Shown here piece after piece: positions 19,072 to 27,225 of a stretch of 64,000 nucleotides of DNA. Both the position numbers and the translations under genes were made by a program. The stretch spans positions 1 to 64,000 of the forward strand of contig JAQVOH010000005.1 in the NCBI GenBank assembly GCA_028702695.1, in the 5' to 3' direction. Numbering within the stretch: position 1 is the first letter of the stretch; each line of letters opens with the position of its first letter. This stretch comes from Desulfotomaculaceae bacterium. GTDB lineage: Bacteria > Bacillota > Desulfotomaculia > Desulfotomaculales > Pelotomaculaceae. The notes under the pieces were generated by a model. That model had not been told where the DNA came from. It made no database searches and saw only the letters and a list, made by a program, of their open reading frames with translations.

Positions 19072-19799
19072 TCCATACGGTGGATTTCCTTTTTAAGTCT
19101 ATTGATGATCCTTTTCTCCAATCTTGAAATATATGACTGGGAGATACCCAGCATATCGGCTACCTCTTTTTGCGTTTTTTCCATCCCGTTGTTCAATCCA
19201 AACCTCAGTTCCATAATTTTACGTTCACGGGCGTTTAGCTTTTGGAGTGCAAGGTGCAAAAGCTTTTTGTCGACCTCGTCCTCAATGTATTTATATATAA
19301 CATCATTTTCAGTACCCAAAACATCTGACAGGAGGAGTTCATTACCGTCCCAGTCTATGTTCAGTGGCTCATCAAAGGACACCTCGGCACGGGTCTTGTT
19401 GTTCCTTCTCAAGTACATCAAGATCTCATTTTCTATGCAGCGGGAAGCATAGGTTGCCAGTTTGATCTTTTTGGCCGGGTCAAAGGTATTTACTGCTTTA
19501 ATCAAACCGATGGTTCCGATAGAGACCAGGTCTTCGATGCCTACACCGGTGTTTTCAAATTTGCGGGCTATATAAACCACCAGACGCAGGTTCCTTTCTA
19601 TTAGTATGCTCCTGACAGCCCCGTCGCCTGACTCCAGCCGGTTGATCAAGAAGGATTCCTCGTCGGTGGTTAAAGGCGGAGGCAGTGCTTCACTGCTCCC
19701 GACATAAAAAACCCTGGGGTGGTAGCCGAGCCTGACTAACAGTCGGAGCACAGCCAGGTAAGCAAGCCACCTCATGCGGCCAAAGTACCCTAAAGACAA
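19068..19799 (-). CDS. sigE: RNA polymerase sporulation sigma factor SigE
   Basis: [18 protein letters not shown]-type N-terminus, [65 protein letters not shown]; next to spoIIGA. Confidence 0.97.
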   Translation of the reverse strand: MSLGYFGRMRWLAYLAVLRLLVRLGYHPRVFYVGSSEALPPPLTTDEESFLINRLESGDGAVRSILIERNLRLVVYIARKFENTGVGIEDLVSIGTIGLIKAVNTFDPAKKIKLATYASRCIENEILMYLRRNNKTRAEVSFDEPLNIDWDGNELLLSDVLGTENDVIYKYIEDEVDKKLLHLALQKLNARERKIMELRFGLNNGMEKTQKEVADMLGISQSYISRLEKRIINRLKKEIHRME

Positions 19800-19818
19800 A
19801 CCTATCCCTCCCTAACAA

Positions 19819-20739
19819 TTAACCGGTTAGTTCCAGTACATTTGGTCCTAGCAAAGCGTGATAAGCTCCTTCCGGATCGAGCCTTTTACGGTAAATGCCC
19901 ACCACTACACGGACTGGTCTGGTCAACTTCCCTTGCCTCTCAATTAATACCTCGTCCGGTCGAAAACCCAGCATCATGCCGTTGGCACGCCCCAGGGATT
20001 GAAAGGGCACTGCACTGAAGCGCGAGACGAGGCCGCTTTCGCTCAAAGAACCTAAAATACCCCAGATATCAACCTCCCCATCCCGCTCAAGGCCAGCCTG
20101 GACCTCTTCAGGCAGAAGAGACTTCAGGCTATTGTATTCCACTACTACCACCGGGTTCTGAGTCATGGGGTCCTTTAACTGGTTTCCGGTATCCAGGAGG
20201 GCTTCTACCCTAACCTGCCTGCCTCCAGAATTTATTAGAATAGGAATCCGGAACAGGTTTTCAAATTTGCCTTTCTTGAGGAGTGCCGTGAAGCCCCTAC
20301 CCGCTCCCCAAAGGGCCATTAAACCCAATATTATGCCTGGCCAAAAATTATCAGCAATTACTTTGCTAACGCCGTCCCAACTTGACATACTACCGGAGTG
20401 AAGGTAAAAAATGATTCCTATGGCCAGCCCCCCCAGGGTAAAGGAGGCCAGGAAAAAGCACCCCAGGCAGATAAGAAACATCCTAACGGTTAGTGGGCAA
20501 AAAGCAACCGCTACAATACCGGCAGAGGCCACGGTCTTAAACCATACCGACTGTAGAAAGCCTGCACCGGGAATAAAGATGGCCAGAGCGTATGCAGCCC
20601 CCAAAGCAGCCCCGGCAACCAGGCGTCCTCTGTGAACAGGAGCCCGGCTGAGTTTGGCGGCAGCCCACAGTATGACATAATTCATTACCAAGTTGCCGAG
20701 GAAAACCTGGTCGAGGTAGACCTTATAAACCGGCATCAA
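19819..20739 (-). CDS. spoIIGA: sigma-E processing peptidase SpoIIGA
   Basis: VYLDQVFLGNLVMNYVILWAAAKL, aspartic-protease-like VEALLDTGNQLKDPMT; adjacent to sigE. Confidence 0.95.
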   Translation of the reverse strand: MMPVYKVYLDQVFLGNLVMNYVILWAAAKLSRAPVHRGRLVAGAALGAAYALAIFIPGAGFLQSVWFKTVASAGIVAVAFCPLTVRMFLICLGCFFLASFTLGGLAIGIIFYLHSGSMSSWDGVSKVIADNFWPGIILGLMALWGAGRGFTALLKKGKFENLFRIPILINSGGRQVRVEALLDTGNQLKDPMTQNPVVVVEYNSLKSLLPEEVQAGLERDGEVDIWGILGSLSESGLVSRFSAVPFQSLGRANGMMLGFRPDEVLIERQGKLTRPVRVVVGIYRKRLDPEGAYHALLGPNVLELTG

Positions 20740-20975
20740 CTAAGACCCCCGACCCAAAACTGAAAATATAAATCTTCCTATGCTACCATTATAATTCTCT
20801 GTTTATAACTTTATGACAATATGGTTATTGTTAGGGTCATATCTATTATAGCACCTTGGGTACCTGGGAATTTGTCGTCCCTTGGTTGATGTCAGTAAAT
20901 AATTAACATATTAATAGAACACCAACAACCGCCAGGGTTAATATAAATATATAAAATAGTAAAGGTTGTGTTACC

Positions 20976-21101
20976 TTGCCAAATACAGAAGAGGTCAGCC
21001 ATGACCTCCTGCTGACAATTGTTATAGCCATATTCATCCTCTATTCCACCGGTCTGGGTGGACCGCCGGTAGTACCATCATCGCCAATTGTCATTCCCTA
21101 G
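20976..21101 (+). CDS. small hydrophobic peptide, 41 aa (not in ORF track)
   Basis: TTG-initiated MPNTEEVSHDLLLTIVIAIFILYSTGLGGPPVVPSSPIVIP*; one TM segment; AAAGG upstream; terminates directly against repeat copy E. Confidence 0.5.
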   Translation: MPNTEEVSHDLLLTIVIAIFILYSTGLGGPPVVPSSPIVIP

Positions 21102-21216
21102 TGAACTCGTCCAGCTAAAGCTGGACATCGAGACTTCGGTGGGGGAATCTACCCCCACCGAAGCAGAAAAGGGAACTCCCACTTATAGAAGTGGGAGTCT
21201 TAGAATTGGATAAAAA
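21101..21216 (+). repeat. three-hairpin dispersed repeat, copy E (best preserved)
   Basis: gtgaactcgtccagctaaagctggacatcgagacttcggtgggggaatctacccccaccgaagcagaaaagggaactcccacttatagaagtgggagtcttagaattggataaaa. Confidence 0.9.
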
Positions 21217-21248
21217 AAATCCTGTCTGCCTTCATTAGGGGGACTCTT

Positions 21249-21632
21249 ATGTTTACACCCGGTGCTATGGACACCTTGCTCAAACAAGTCATAAGCCAGC
21301 TTGATCGGGGAGAAGGCCTGGCTAGCCAGGCTTCCCCCCGTACAGAGCAAACTAACGGCGGATGCGCCGGTGCGACCCAAGACGGCGGGACCGGAAGTGG
21401 GACGGGCGGAACCAAAGGGCTCCAGTTGTCGCCCCAAAAGATACTGGTGGTCCTCGGCCTCCTGGGCGGCGTGCTTGAGGTCACTTCGGTACTGGTGGAC
21501 AAGGACCAGACCGTTCAGTTTGTTTTATCCGGAACTTTAAAGCGACCAACCAGGTTGGATAAAATGATGAATGAAATAGGCAAGATGCCTTTTGATGATG
21601 TATTGAAGACTGTATTGGACAGGTTAAGCTAA
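21249..21632 (+). CDS. hypothetical protein with Gly/Thr-rich linker
   Basis: 127-aa ORF on the strand opposite to ftsZ and spoIIGA, with the bidirectional terminator downstream; no recognised family. Confidence 0.65.
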   Translation: MFTPGAMDTLLKQVISQLDRGEGLASQASPRTEQTNGGCAGATQDGGTGSGTGGTKGLQLSPQKILVVLGLLGGVLEVTSVLVDKDQTVQFVLSGTLKRPTRLDKMMNEIGKMPFDDVLKTVLDRLS

Positions 21633-21684
21633 AAAAAGCCTTCCCAAAGCCAGGGCATATACCGGCTTTTAGAAGGCTTTTTTC
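21632..21684. terminator. bidirectional terminator between the 127-aa ORF and ftsZ
   Basis: aaaaaagccttc...gaaggcttttttc with T-tracts in both directions. Confidence 0.75.
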
Positions 21685-21722
21685 ATTATAACTACTATAA
21701 ATATGGATGGTATGTATTTCCT

Positions 21723-22772
21723 TTAGCGACGCCGCAGAAAGGCAGGTATATCGAGGTCATCATGACTGGAAAACGGCTTAATGTCCAGTTCGACCTTGGG
21801 GCGGTCCTTTTTGGGAACCCGCTGGTCGAAGCCAGTAGCAATCACGGTCACTCTTACTTCCTCTTCCATGCGTTCATCAATTACCGCACCAAAAATAATG
21901 TTAGCTTCGGGGTCTGCTGCCTGTGCGATGATCTCGGCCGCTTCATTGACTTCAAACAACCCCAGCGAGGAGCCTCCGGTAATATTAAGCAATACACCCC
22001 TGGCTCCTTCAATGGAGGTTTCCAGCAGTGGGCTGGAAATGGAAGCCCTGGCCGCTTCGGTAGCCCTGTTTTCACCACTGGCTGTGCCGATGCCCATCAA
22101 AGCTGAACCGGTTTCCCTCATAATAGTCTTAACATCCGCGAAATCCAAATTTATCAGGCCGGGGACAGCAATAAGGTCGGAAATTCCCTGAACCCCCTGG
22201 CGCAGGACATCATCAGCGATGCGAAAAGCCTCGACGATGGATGTGTGTTTTTCAACTACCTGTAAGAGCCGGTCGTTGGGAATGGTAATCAGGGTATCCA
22301 CCTTTGCTTTTAAGGTCTCGATGCCTTCTTCGGCCTGCTTAGCTCTCTTGCGACCCTCGAATGTAAACGGTTTTGTTACCACACCTACTGTCAGAGCGCC
22401 TAGCTCTTTGGCAATCTCCGAAACAACGGGCGCGGCCCCTGTCCCCGTTCCGCCGCCCATACCTGCAGTAACAAATACCATATCAGCACCTTTGAGTGCC
22501 TGCAGGATTTCATCGCGGCTTTCCTCGGCTGCCTTCTGGCCAATTTCGGGATTGCCTCCAGATCCAAGCCCCTTAGTCAGTTTGGAGCCGATTTGAATCT
22601 TGTGGTTGGATTGGGCCAGGAAAAGCGCCTGGGCATCGGTGTTAACGGCGATAAATTCCACGCCTTTGAGCCCAGCGCTAATCATCCGGTTTACCGCGTT
22701 GTTACCCCCACCCCCGACTCCTATTACCTTTATGTTGGCAAACTGGTCAAGATCGAGCTCGAAATCAAGCAT
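21723..22772 (-). CDS. ftsZ: cell division protein FtsZ
   Basis: [18 protein letters not shown]...[32 protein letters not shown]-terminal [12 protein letters not shown]; likely start [11 protein letters not shown] at 22772. Confidence 0.98.
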   Translation of the reverse strand: MLDFELDLDQFANIKVIGVGGGGNNAVNRMISAGLKGVEFIAVNTDAQALFLAQSNHKIQIGSKLTKGLGSGGNPEIGQKAAEESRDEILQALKGADMVFVTAGMGGGTGTGAAPVVSEIAKELGALTVGVVTKPFTFEGRKRAKQAEEGIETLKAKVDTLITIPNDRLLQVVEKHTSIVEAFRIADDVLRQGVQGISDLIAVPGLINLDFADVKTIMRETGSALMGIGTASGENRATEAARASISSPLLETSIEGARGVLLNITGGSSLGLFEVNEAAEIIAQAADPEANIIFGAVIDERMEEEVRVTVIATGFDQRVPKKDRPKVELDIKPFSSHDDLDIPAFLRRR

Positions 22773-22827
22773 ACTTTTGTCCTCCTCTGTTATCACTCAC
22801 CAGAATCCATATAACTAACGAGCAGGC

Positions 22828-24024
22828 TTACAACCTGCTCCCATTTTTCATTCTACCCTGCAACCATTTGATCAACTTGCTCATCAATGCTTCTGGTTCA
22901 CAGTTTGCTGTCAGTCTCAACCCAGGGCCGGTCAAACGCTGCGTGCCGTACTTAACCAAACCTAAAGCATTGGCCAAGGTCAGACTCAGTGGATGTCCGT
23001 TCACCTGGATGTTCCCTATCCTTACCGGTAACTTAAGAATATTTTCAGCAAACGGGGCAAAACCTCCTAACAGGGTCACCCCTCCGCTAAAAACGGCGCC
23101 ACCCGGCAGAAGACCGGGGTATTGAAAGTTTTTAATTATACTGCCGGTTAAATATAGGATCTCTGAGAGACGGGCTTCGATAATCGACTTTGCCAAATCC
23201 AACTTATTATCATCCCCGGTCCCGGACAGCTCATAACCACAAAGTGTTTCAACCGCCTGGTTCAGGGAAATATGCAGGCCAATAGCCAAATCACTTACCA
23301 GGTGTTCGCCTCCCACTGGGAAAACCACAGTTTCCCTTAGCTCGCCCAGGTTAAAAATGCTCACAGAAGTGGTACCGGCGCCTATATCGATGAGGATAGT
23401 ACCAAATTCCTTCTCTGCCTGTGTTAACAGGACTTCCGCAGCCGCCACCGGCCCAAATACCACATCATCAACCTTTAAACCGGCCAGGTGGACGGCTCTA
23501 GATATATCTTTGATATTGTAGGTTGGCGCTGTAACTACCCTGGCCCCCGCTTCCACCTCAAATACAGACCGGCCTGGGAGCTCTCTGGGGGGGATTAGTT
23601 GGAGGGCACTGTCTCCTTCCGCCAAACCAACTGGTACAGCCGGTAAGCCGATGTGATTGCTGCGGCTGGCAGAGTATCTCCCTGGTTTAAGATTTAACAG
23701 GCAGTTCTTTACAGTTGTCGTGCCCCCGTTAAAGCTCACATATACCGTTGATGGTTTACTGGCTCCGGCACCCCTTTGCGCTTGCTCCAACGCCTGCAAG
23801 ATTGCTTTAGAGGCTGCTTCGGGGCTAGTTATACATCCTTTGGTCACACCTATACTCGGAGTTTCTGCTAACCCCATTATTTGGGGGGAGCCACTGCTTG
23901 CTTGCGCGATAATCACAGCCGTCTTAGAAGTGCCTATGTCGAGGCCGGCCAGTGTAACAGGACGCCTTTTGGCCAACCTAACGCCTCCCGCCCAATCATT
24001 ATATGTACTGTTAACATTCCACAT
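22828..24024 (-). CDS. ftsA: cell division protein FtsA
   Basis: VTLAGLDIGTSKTAVIIAQ, ILIDIGAGTTSVSIFNLGEL, FSGGVTLLGG; immediately upstream of ftsZ. Confidence 0.92.
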   Translation of the reverse strand: MWNVNSTYNDWAGGVRLAKRRPVTLAGLDIGTSKTAVIIAQASSGSPQIMGLAETPSIGVTKGCITSPEAASKAILQALEQAQRGAGASKPSTVYVSFNGGTTTVKNCLLNLKPGRYSASRSNHIGLPAVPVGLAEGDSALQLIPPRELPGRSVFEVEAGARVVTAPTYNIKDISRAVHLAGLKVDDVVFGPVAAAEVLLTQAEKEFGTILIDIGAGTTSVSIFNLGELRETVVFPVGGEHLVSDLAIGLHISLNQAVETLCGYELSGTGDDNKLDLAKSIIEARLSEILYLTGSIIKNFQYPGLLPGGAVFSGGVTLLGGFAPFAENILKLPVRIGNIQVNGHPLSLTLANALGLVKYGTQRLTGPGLRLTANCEPEALMSKLIKWLQGRMKNGSRL

Positions 24025-24051
24025 GGAAAAAAATTTCCCTTTTAATTAATG

Positions 24052-24399
24052 TTATTTTTTTAGGAGATGGCGGCGAATTATCGCTAAGTTCTGGAATAAC
24101 CTTACACCAAATGCCACAACAGCAGCCAGGTATAGGTCCATTCCCAACCTTTCCCCAAAAAAGGCTAAACCTGCCGCCAGAAGCGTATTGCTGAAGAAGC
24201 CGGTAATAAAAATGGTATTGTCAAAATTATCTTCCATAGCCGCGCGGATACCCCCGAACACCGAGTCCAGGGCAGCCAGGGCAGCTACCGACATATACTT
24301 GGCATAGGCTTGGGGAAGTACCAGGGGCAGGTTGAGACCCATGACAACACCAACTGCCAGGCTGATTACCGCCAGCCAGAGACCTAACCACATCAACAA
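24052..24399 (-). CDS. sbp: small basic protein (DUF1290)
   Basis: LPLVLPQAYAKYMSVAALAALDSVFGGIRAAMEDNFDNTIFITGFFSNTLLAAGLAFFGERLGMDLYLAAVVAFGVRLFQNLAIIRR. Confidence 0.93.
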   Translation of the reverse strand: MLMWLGLWLAVISLAVGVVMGLNLPLVLPQAYAKYMSVAALAALDSVFGGIRAAMEDNFDNTIFITGFFSNTLLAAGLAFFGERLGMDLYLAAVVAFGVRLFQNLAIIRRHLLKK

Positions 24400-24413
24400 T
24401 CACCCTCTCTTTC

Positions 24414-25109
24414 TTATCTTTGGGTGGGTTTGGCGTAATCAAAACGCAAAGGACCGGTATAGGCCGGCACCAGCACCCTGTCTTCAGACTGTACTGTAAC
24501 TGAAACGCCGAGGTCATTCAGGTATTCTTTCAGTCCTCCTCTTAACTCCAGACTGCTCTTGAGCGTAGCTGAGGGGCCGATGGCAACCACCTTGTAGGGG
24601 GATGAAAGCCTGGTAAGGTTTACATTGATATGACTGCCGGCCAGGCGCACCTCACTGGTGGAAAGGATACGCTGGCCGTTAATGGCAATGGCCTCCGCCC
24701 CGGCCCCGCGCAGATCATTCAATACCTTTAATAGGTCGTCGTCTTTAATATTGTAAAAGCTGCTGTCTGGACGGTTGTCGAGCAAGACCTCAACGCCCTG
24801 TCCCTCAACCGGAACCAAGCCGCCATAAAGCTTATTCTTAAGAAGTTCGCTCTCCAGCGCGTCTGTGGCTGCCGTATGGCTCTTCCCTGCTTCCTCCAGT
24901 TTAAACTTCAGGTCAACGGACTCTTCCTTTAACTGGTTGAGGTCTCTTTCTACCTGTTTTTTTTCAATTGTTAGCTCCTGTACCCGGTCGAGAGGGACGG
25001 CCTGGTCAATGTTGCTGGTGGTACGGAATTGCAAGGCCATCATTAGTCCCACCACAACAGCAACCATGCTGATTGATAAATATGTTGTTTTCTTCAGAGC
25101 GTTTTTCAA
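24414..25109 (-). CDS. DUF881 family protein
   Basis: LRGAGAEAIAINGQRILSTSEVRLAGSHINVN...KVVAIGPSATLKSSLELRGGLKEYL. Confidence 0.92.
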   Translation of the reverse strand: MKNALKKTTYLSISMVAVVVGLMMALQFRTTSNIDQAVPLDRVQELTIEKKQVERDLNQLKEESVDLKFKLEEAGKSHTAATDALESELLKNKLYGGLVPVEGQGVEVLLDNRPDSSFYNIKDDDLLKVLNDLRGAGAEAIAINGQRILSTSEVRLAGSHINVNLTRLSSPYKVVAIGPSATLKSSLELRGGLKEYLNDLGVSVTVQSEDRVLVPAYTGPLRFDYAKPTQR

Positions 25110-25121
25110 AGTTTCTATCTC

Positions 25122-25844
25122 CTAGGCTGCAGCTTTGGCAAATTCAAACTTTGTCCCACCGCTGTATGGCGGGACTATGACCTGTGGCACTTTTTTAACC
25201 GTAACCTGAATCCCCCAAAATTGGAGCGTTTCAGCAACCCCGCCCTTCATCTTCAAGGAACTCTCCAGGGTATCGGGATTACCAATGGCTGTAATCACGT
25301 AAGGGGGCGCCAGACGCTTGTTTTTATTGAGCAGGACGGTAGGACCCGTACAGCGGACCTCAGTTGTGGCCAAAAGCCTCTGGCCGTTCATGGAAATAGC
25401 CTCCGCTCCGGCTGCACGGAGTTCGTTGAGTACCCGTAAAACATCTTCATCATGGAGTACATACAGGTTGGGGTCCTGTCCTGGTTTTAAACTGACAATA
25501 CTGTCGTTTAAGGTAACCTCCACCCCTGGGCCGGTTAATTCAGTAACCCCGGCCTCAATCCTGGCCCGGTCCAGTTCTTCCATGATCTCAGCGGTCTGCG
25601 GCAGGGACATGGCTTTATCCAGCTCGGCGCGCAGGCTCCCAACCTGTCCCTGAAGAGCCTCCCTCTCAGACTTAACCTGATTTACCTGGGCAGCAAGAGT
25701 TTTTGCTCTTTGAACAGGCTCGGTGCTTTGTATTTCCAGAGTCACCCGAAACTGTACAGCTAACAATATCCCCAGGACAAGCCCAACCGCCACAAGAGCC
25801 AAATGGAAGGTCTTCAGACTAAATCGCCCCCTTATGTATATCAT
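25122..25844 (-). CDS. DUF881 family protein (second paralogue)
   Basis: LRAAGAEAISMNGQRLLATTEVRCTGPTVLLN...YVITAIGNPDTLESSLKMKGG; likely start MIYIRGRF. Confidence 0.9.
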   Translation of the reverse strand: MIYIRGRFSLKTFHLALVAVGLVLGILLAVQFRVTLEIQSTEPVQRAKTLAAQVNQVKSEREALQGQVGSLRAELDKAMSLPQTAEIMEELDRARIEAGVTELTGPGVEVTLNDSIVSLKPGQDPNLYVLHDEDVLRVLNELRAAGAEAISMNGQRLLATTEVRCTGPTVLLNKNKRLAPPYVITAIGNPDTLESSLKMKGGVAETLQFWGIQVTVKKVPQVIVPPYSGGTKFEFAKAAA

Positions 25845-26583
25845 AAAAGACCACTGGGTTATCGGCACATGACAGGTCAATATAGTAAATTTTATCCTTC
25901 TGAGCGCTCAGTTCCTTTAATAGCTGGCTGAAGATGTCCCCCTTTTTCTGGATATCTTCGGCCAGGCCAAACCGGCACTGAATACCTTCAATTGTATAGA
26001 GTCTTATTTGTCCGTCATTGTCAACATGGACCTCGGAGAGATCCGCCACGGTCTCACTGGATAGATTGCTGATTACAGTCAGGGCATCTCCTAACCTCAC
26101 GTCCTTGACCACCTCTCCCGGGCTGGGGAGGTTAAGATTAATGCCAGTCACGACCGGCAGTCCCGGTGCTCCGGCGTTGGCCTTCTGCAGATAGACACCC
26201 TCACCGTCCACCTCAATAAAACCTTCCCCGGTAGGCAGTAGGCCTACTGGTTTGCGCTCTGTTACCCCTATCACCACCGTCGACGGTAGTGACCTGGTCA
26301 CCTGTACATCCTTGACCATGGGAATAAGTTTAAGCCTGGTGGCCGCCGCCGCAAGGTCAACTTTAAATATATTGGCACCGGGGGCAATATCGCTGACATA
26401 CTTTATTTTACCCTGGTCAAGAAGCTGGTTTCCTTGCACCAAGATACTGCGCACCTCAAAAAAAGGAGAACGCATCAAAATAAAACCCGTAATTAATACC
26501 AGAAAAATAAAAAAAACACTTTCAAAAATGTTCCAACTACGCTGCCGCCTGGGTCCTATTGCACTTCCTGACACAACTTTCAC
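25819..26583 (-). CDS. ftsQ: cell division protein FtsQ/DivIB (POTRA)
   Basis: FILMRSPFFEVRSILVQGNQLLDQGKIKYVSDIAPGANIFKVDLAAAATRLKLIPMVKDVQVTRSLPSTVVIGVTERKPVGLL. Confidence 0.93.
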   Translation of the reverse strand: MKVVSGSAIGPRRQRSWNIFESVFFIFLVLITGFILMRSPFFEVRSILVQGNQLLDQGKIKYVSDIAPGANIFKVDLAAAATRLKLIPMVKDVQVTRSLPSTVVIGVTERKPVGLLPTGEGFIEVDGEGVYLQKANAGAPGLPVVTGINLNLPSPGEVVKDVRLGDALTVISNLSSETVADLSEVHVDNDGQIRLYTIEGIQCRFGLAEDIQKKGDIFSQLLKELSAQKDKIYYIDLSCADNPVVFYDIHKGAI

Positions 26584-26758
26584 ACTTTCACACTTGTAGG
26601 ATAAGTCTACTTATATGTAATTATACCAATCGAATTAAACTTGTCCAGAAAGATTCTAAGAAAAGAAATATCCTGAAAATAATGAATTCAAAATGCAGTA
26701 ACCTTTTACTGGGTTTCTTCATAGCATATGGTAGCACTTGTGGAAGGGAGGCTTTGAA

Positions 26759-26860
26759 ATGGCAGACGGGGCGGGCTTCGGCAACTGGGGGTTTATTATC
26801 TTCCTGATTTTCATACTATTAATTTTTGGCGTCGGCTTCTGTGGAGGAGGCTGTATCTAG
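26759..26860 (+). CDS. YjcZ-like small hydrophobic peptide, 33 aa (not in ORF track)
   Basis: MADGAGFGNWGFIIFLIFILLIFGVGFCGGGCI*; RBS gggagg; near-duplicate of the next ORF. Confidence 0.75.
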   Translation: MADGAGFGNWGFIIFLIFILLIFGVGFCGGGCI

Positions 26861-26936
26861 GTACTGTTACCAGGATAAGCTTAGCGATAAGCTGCGATTA
26901 TGTTAATCTACCGGATATTGAATGGAGGTAACTAAT

Positions 26937-27074
26937 ATGGCGTTTGGAGCTGCTAGCGGCGGCTGTGGTACCGGTACTGGTACTACTGGTTTTGGCAACT
27001 GGGGTTTTATTATCTTCCTGATTTTCATCCTGTTAATTTTTGGGGTGGGCTTCTTCGGAGGAGGATGTATCTAA
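26937..27074 (+). CDS. YjcZ-like small hydrophobic peptide, 45 aa (not in ORF track)
   Basis: MAFGAASGGCGTGTGTTGFGNWGFIIFLIFILLIFGVGFFGGGCI*; RBS ggaggt; shares FGNWGFIIFLIFILLIFGVGF with the preceding ORF. Confidence 0.78.
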   Translation: MAFGAASGGCGTGTGTTGFGNWGFIIFLIFILLIFGVGFFGGGCI

Positions 27075-27119
27075 ATACTCTTGATATTCGGAGTAGGGTT
27101 CTTGGGTGGTTTTATTTAG
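27075..27119 (+). pseudogene. in-frame third tail ILLIFGVGFLGGFI* directly after the second peptide's stop
   Basis: Codons after TAA 27072-27074 read ata ctc ttg ata ttc gga gta ggg ttc ttg ggt ggt ttt att tag. Confidence 0.7.
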
Positions 27120-27138
27120 AATTCTAAATTATTTTCCG

Positions 27139-27170
27139 AGGAAGGCCGCCCCAGGCGGCTTTCTGTTTTT
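27139..27170 (+). terminator. terminator after YjcZ-like peptides
   Basis: gaaggccgccccaggcggctttctgttttt hairpin plus T-rich tract. Confidence 0.7.
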
Positions 27171-27225
27171 CATGGGTGAATTTCCAGATCAGCCCTTGTC
27201 CCCAAACCAACTAAAAAAAGAGTCA

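Noticed and set aside
3161-21216. The dispersed hairpin repeats as a CRISPR array
   Set aside because: Copies are kilobases apart, on both strands, without regular spacers or cas genes.
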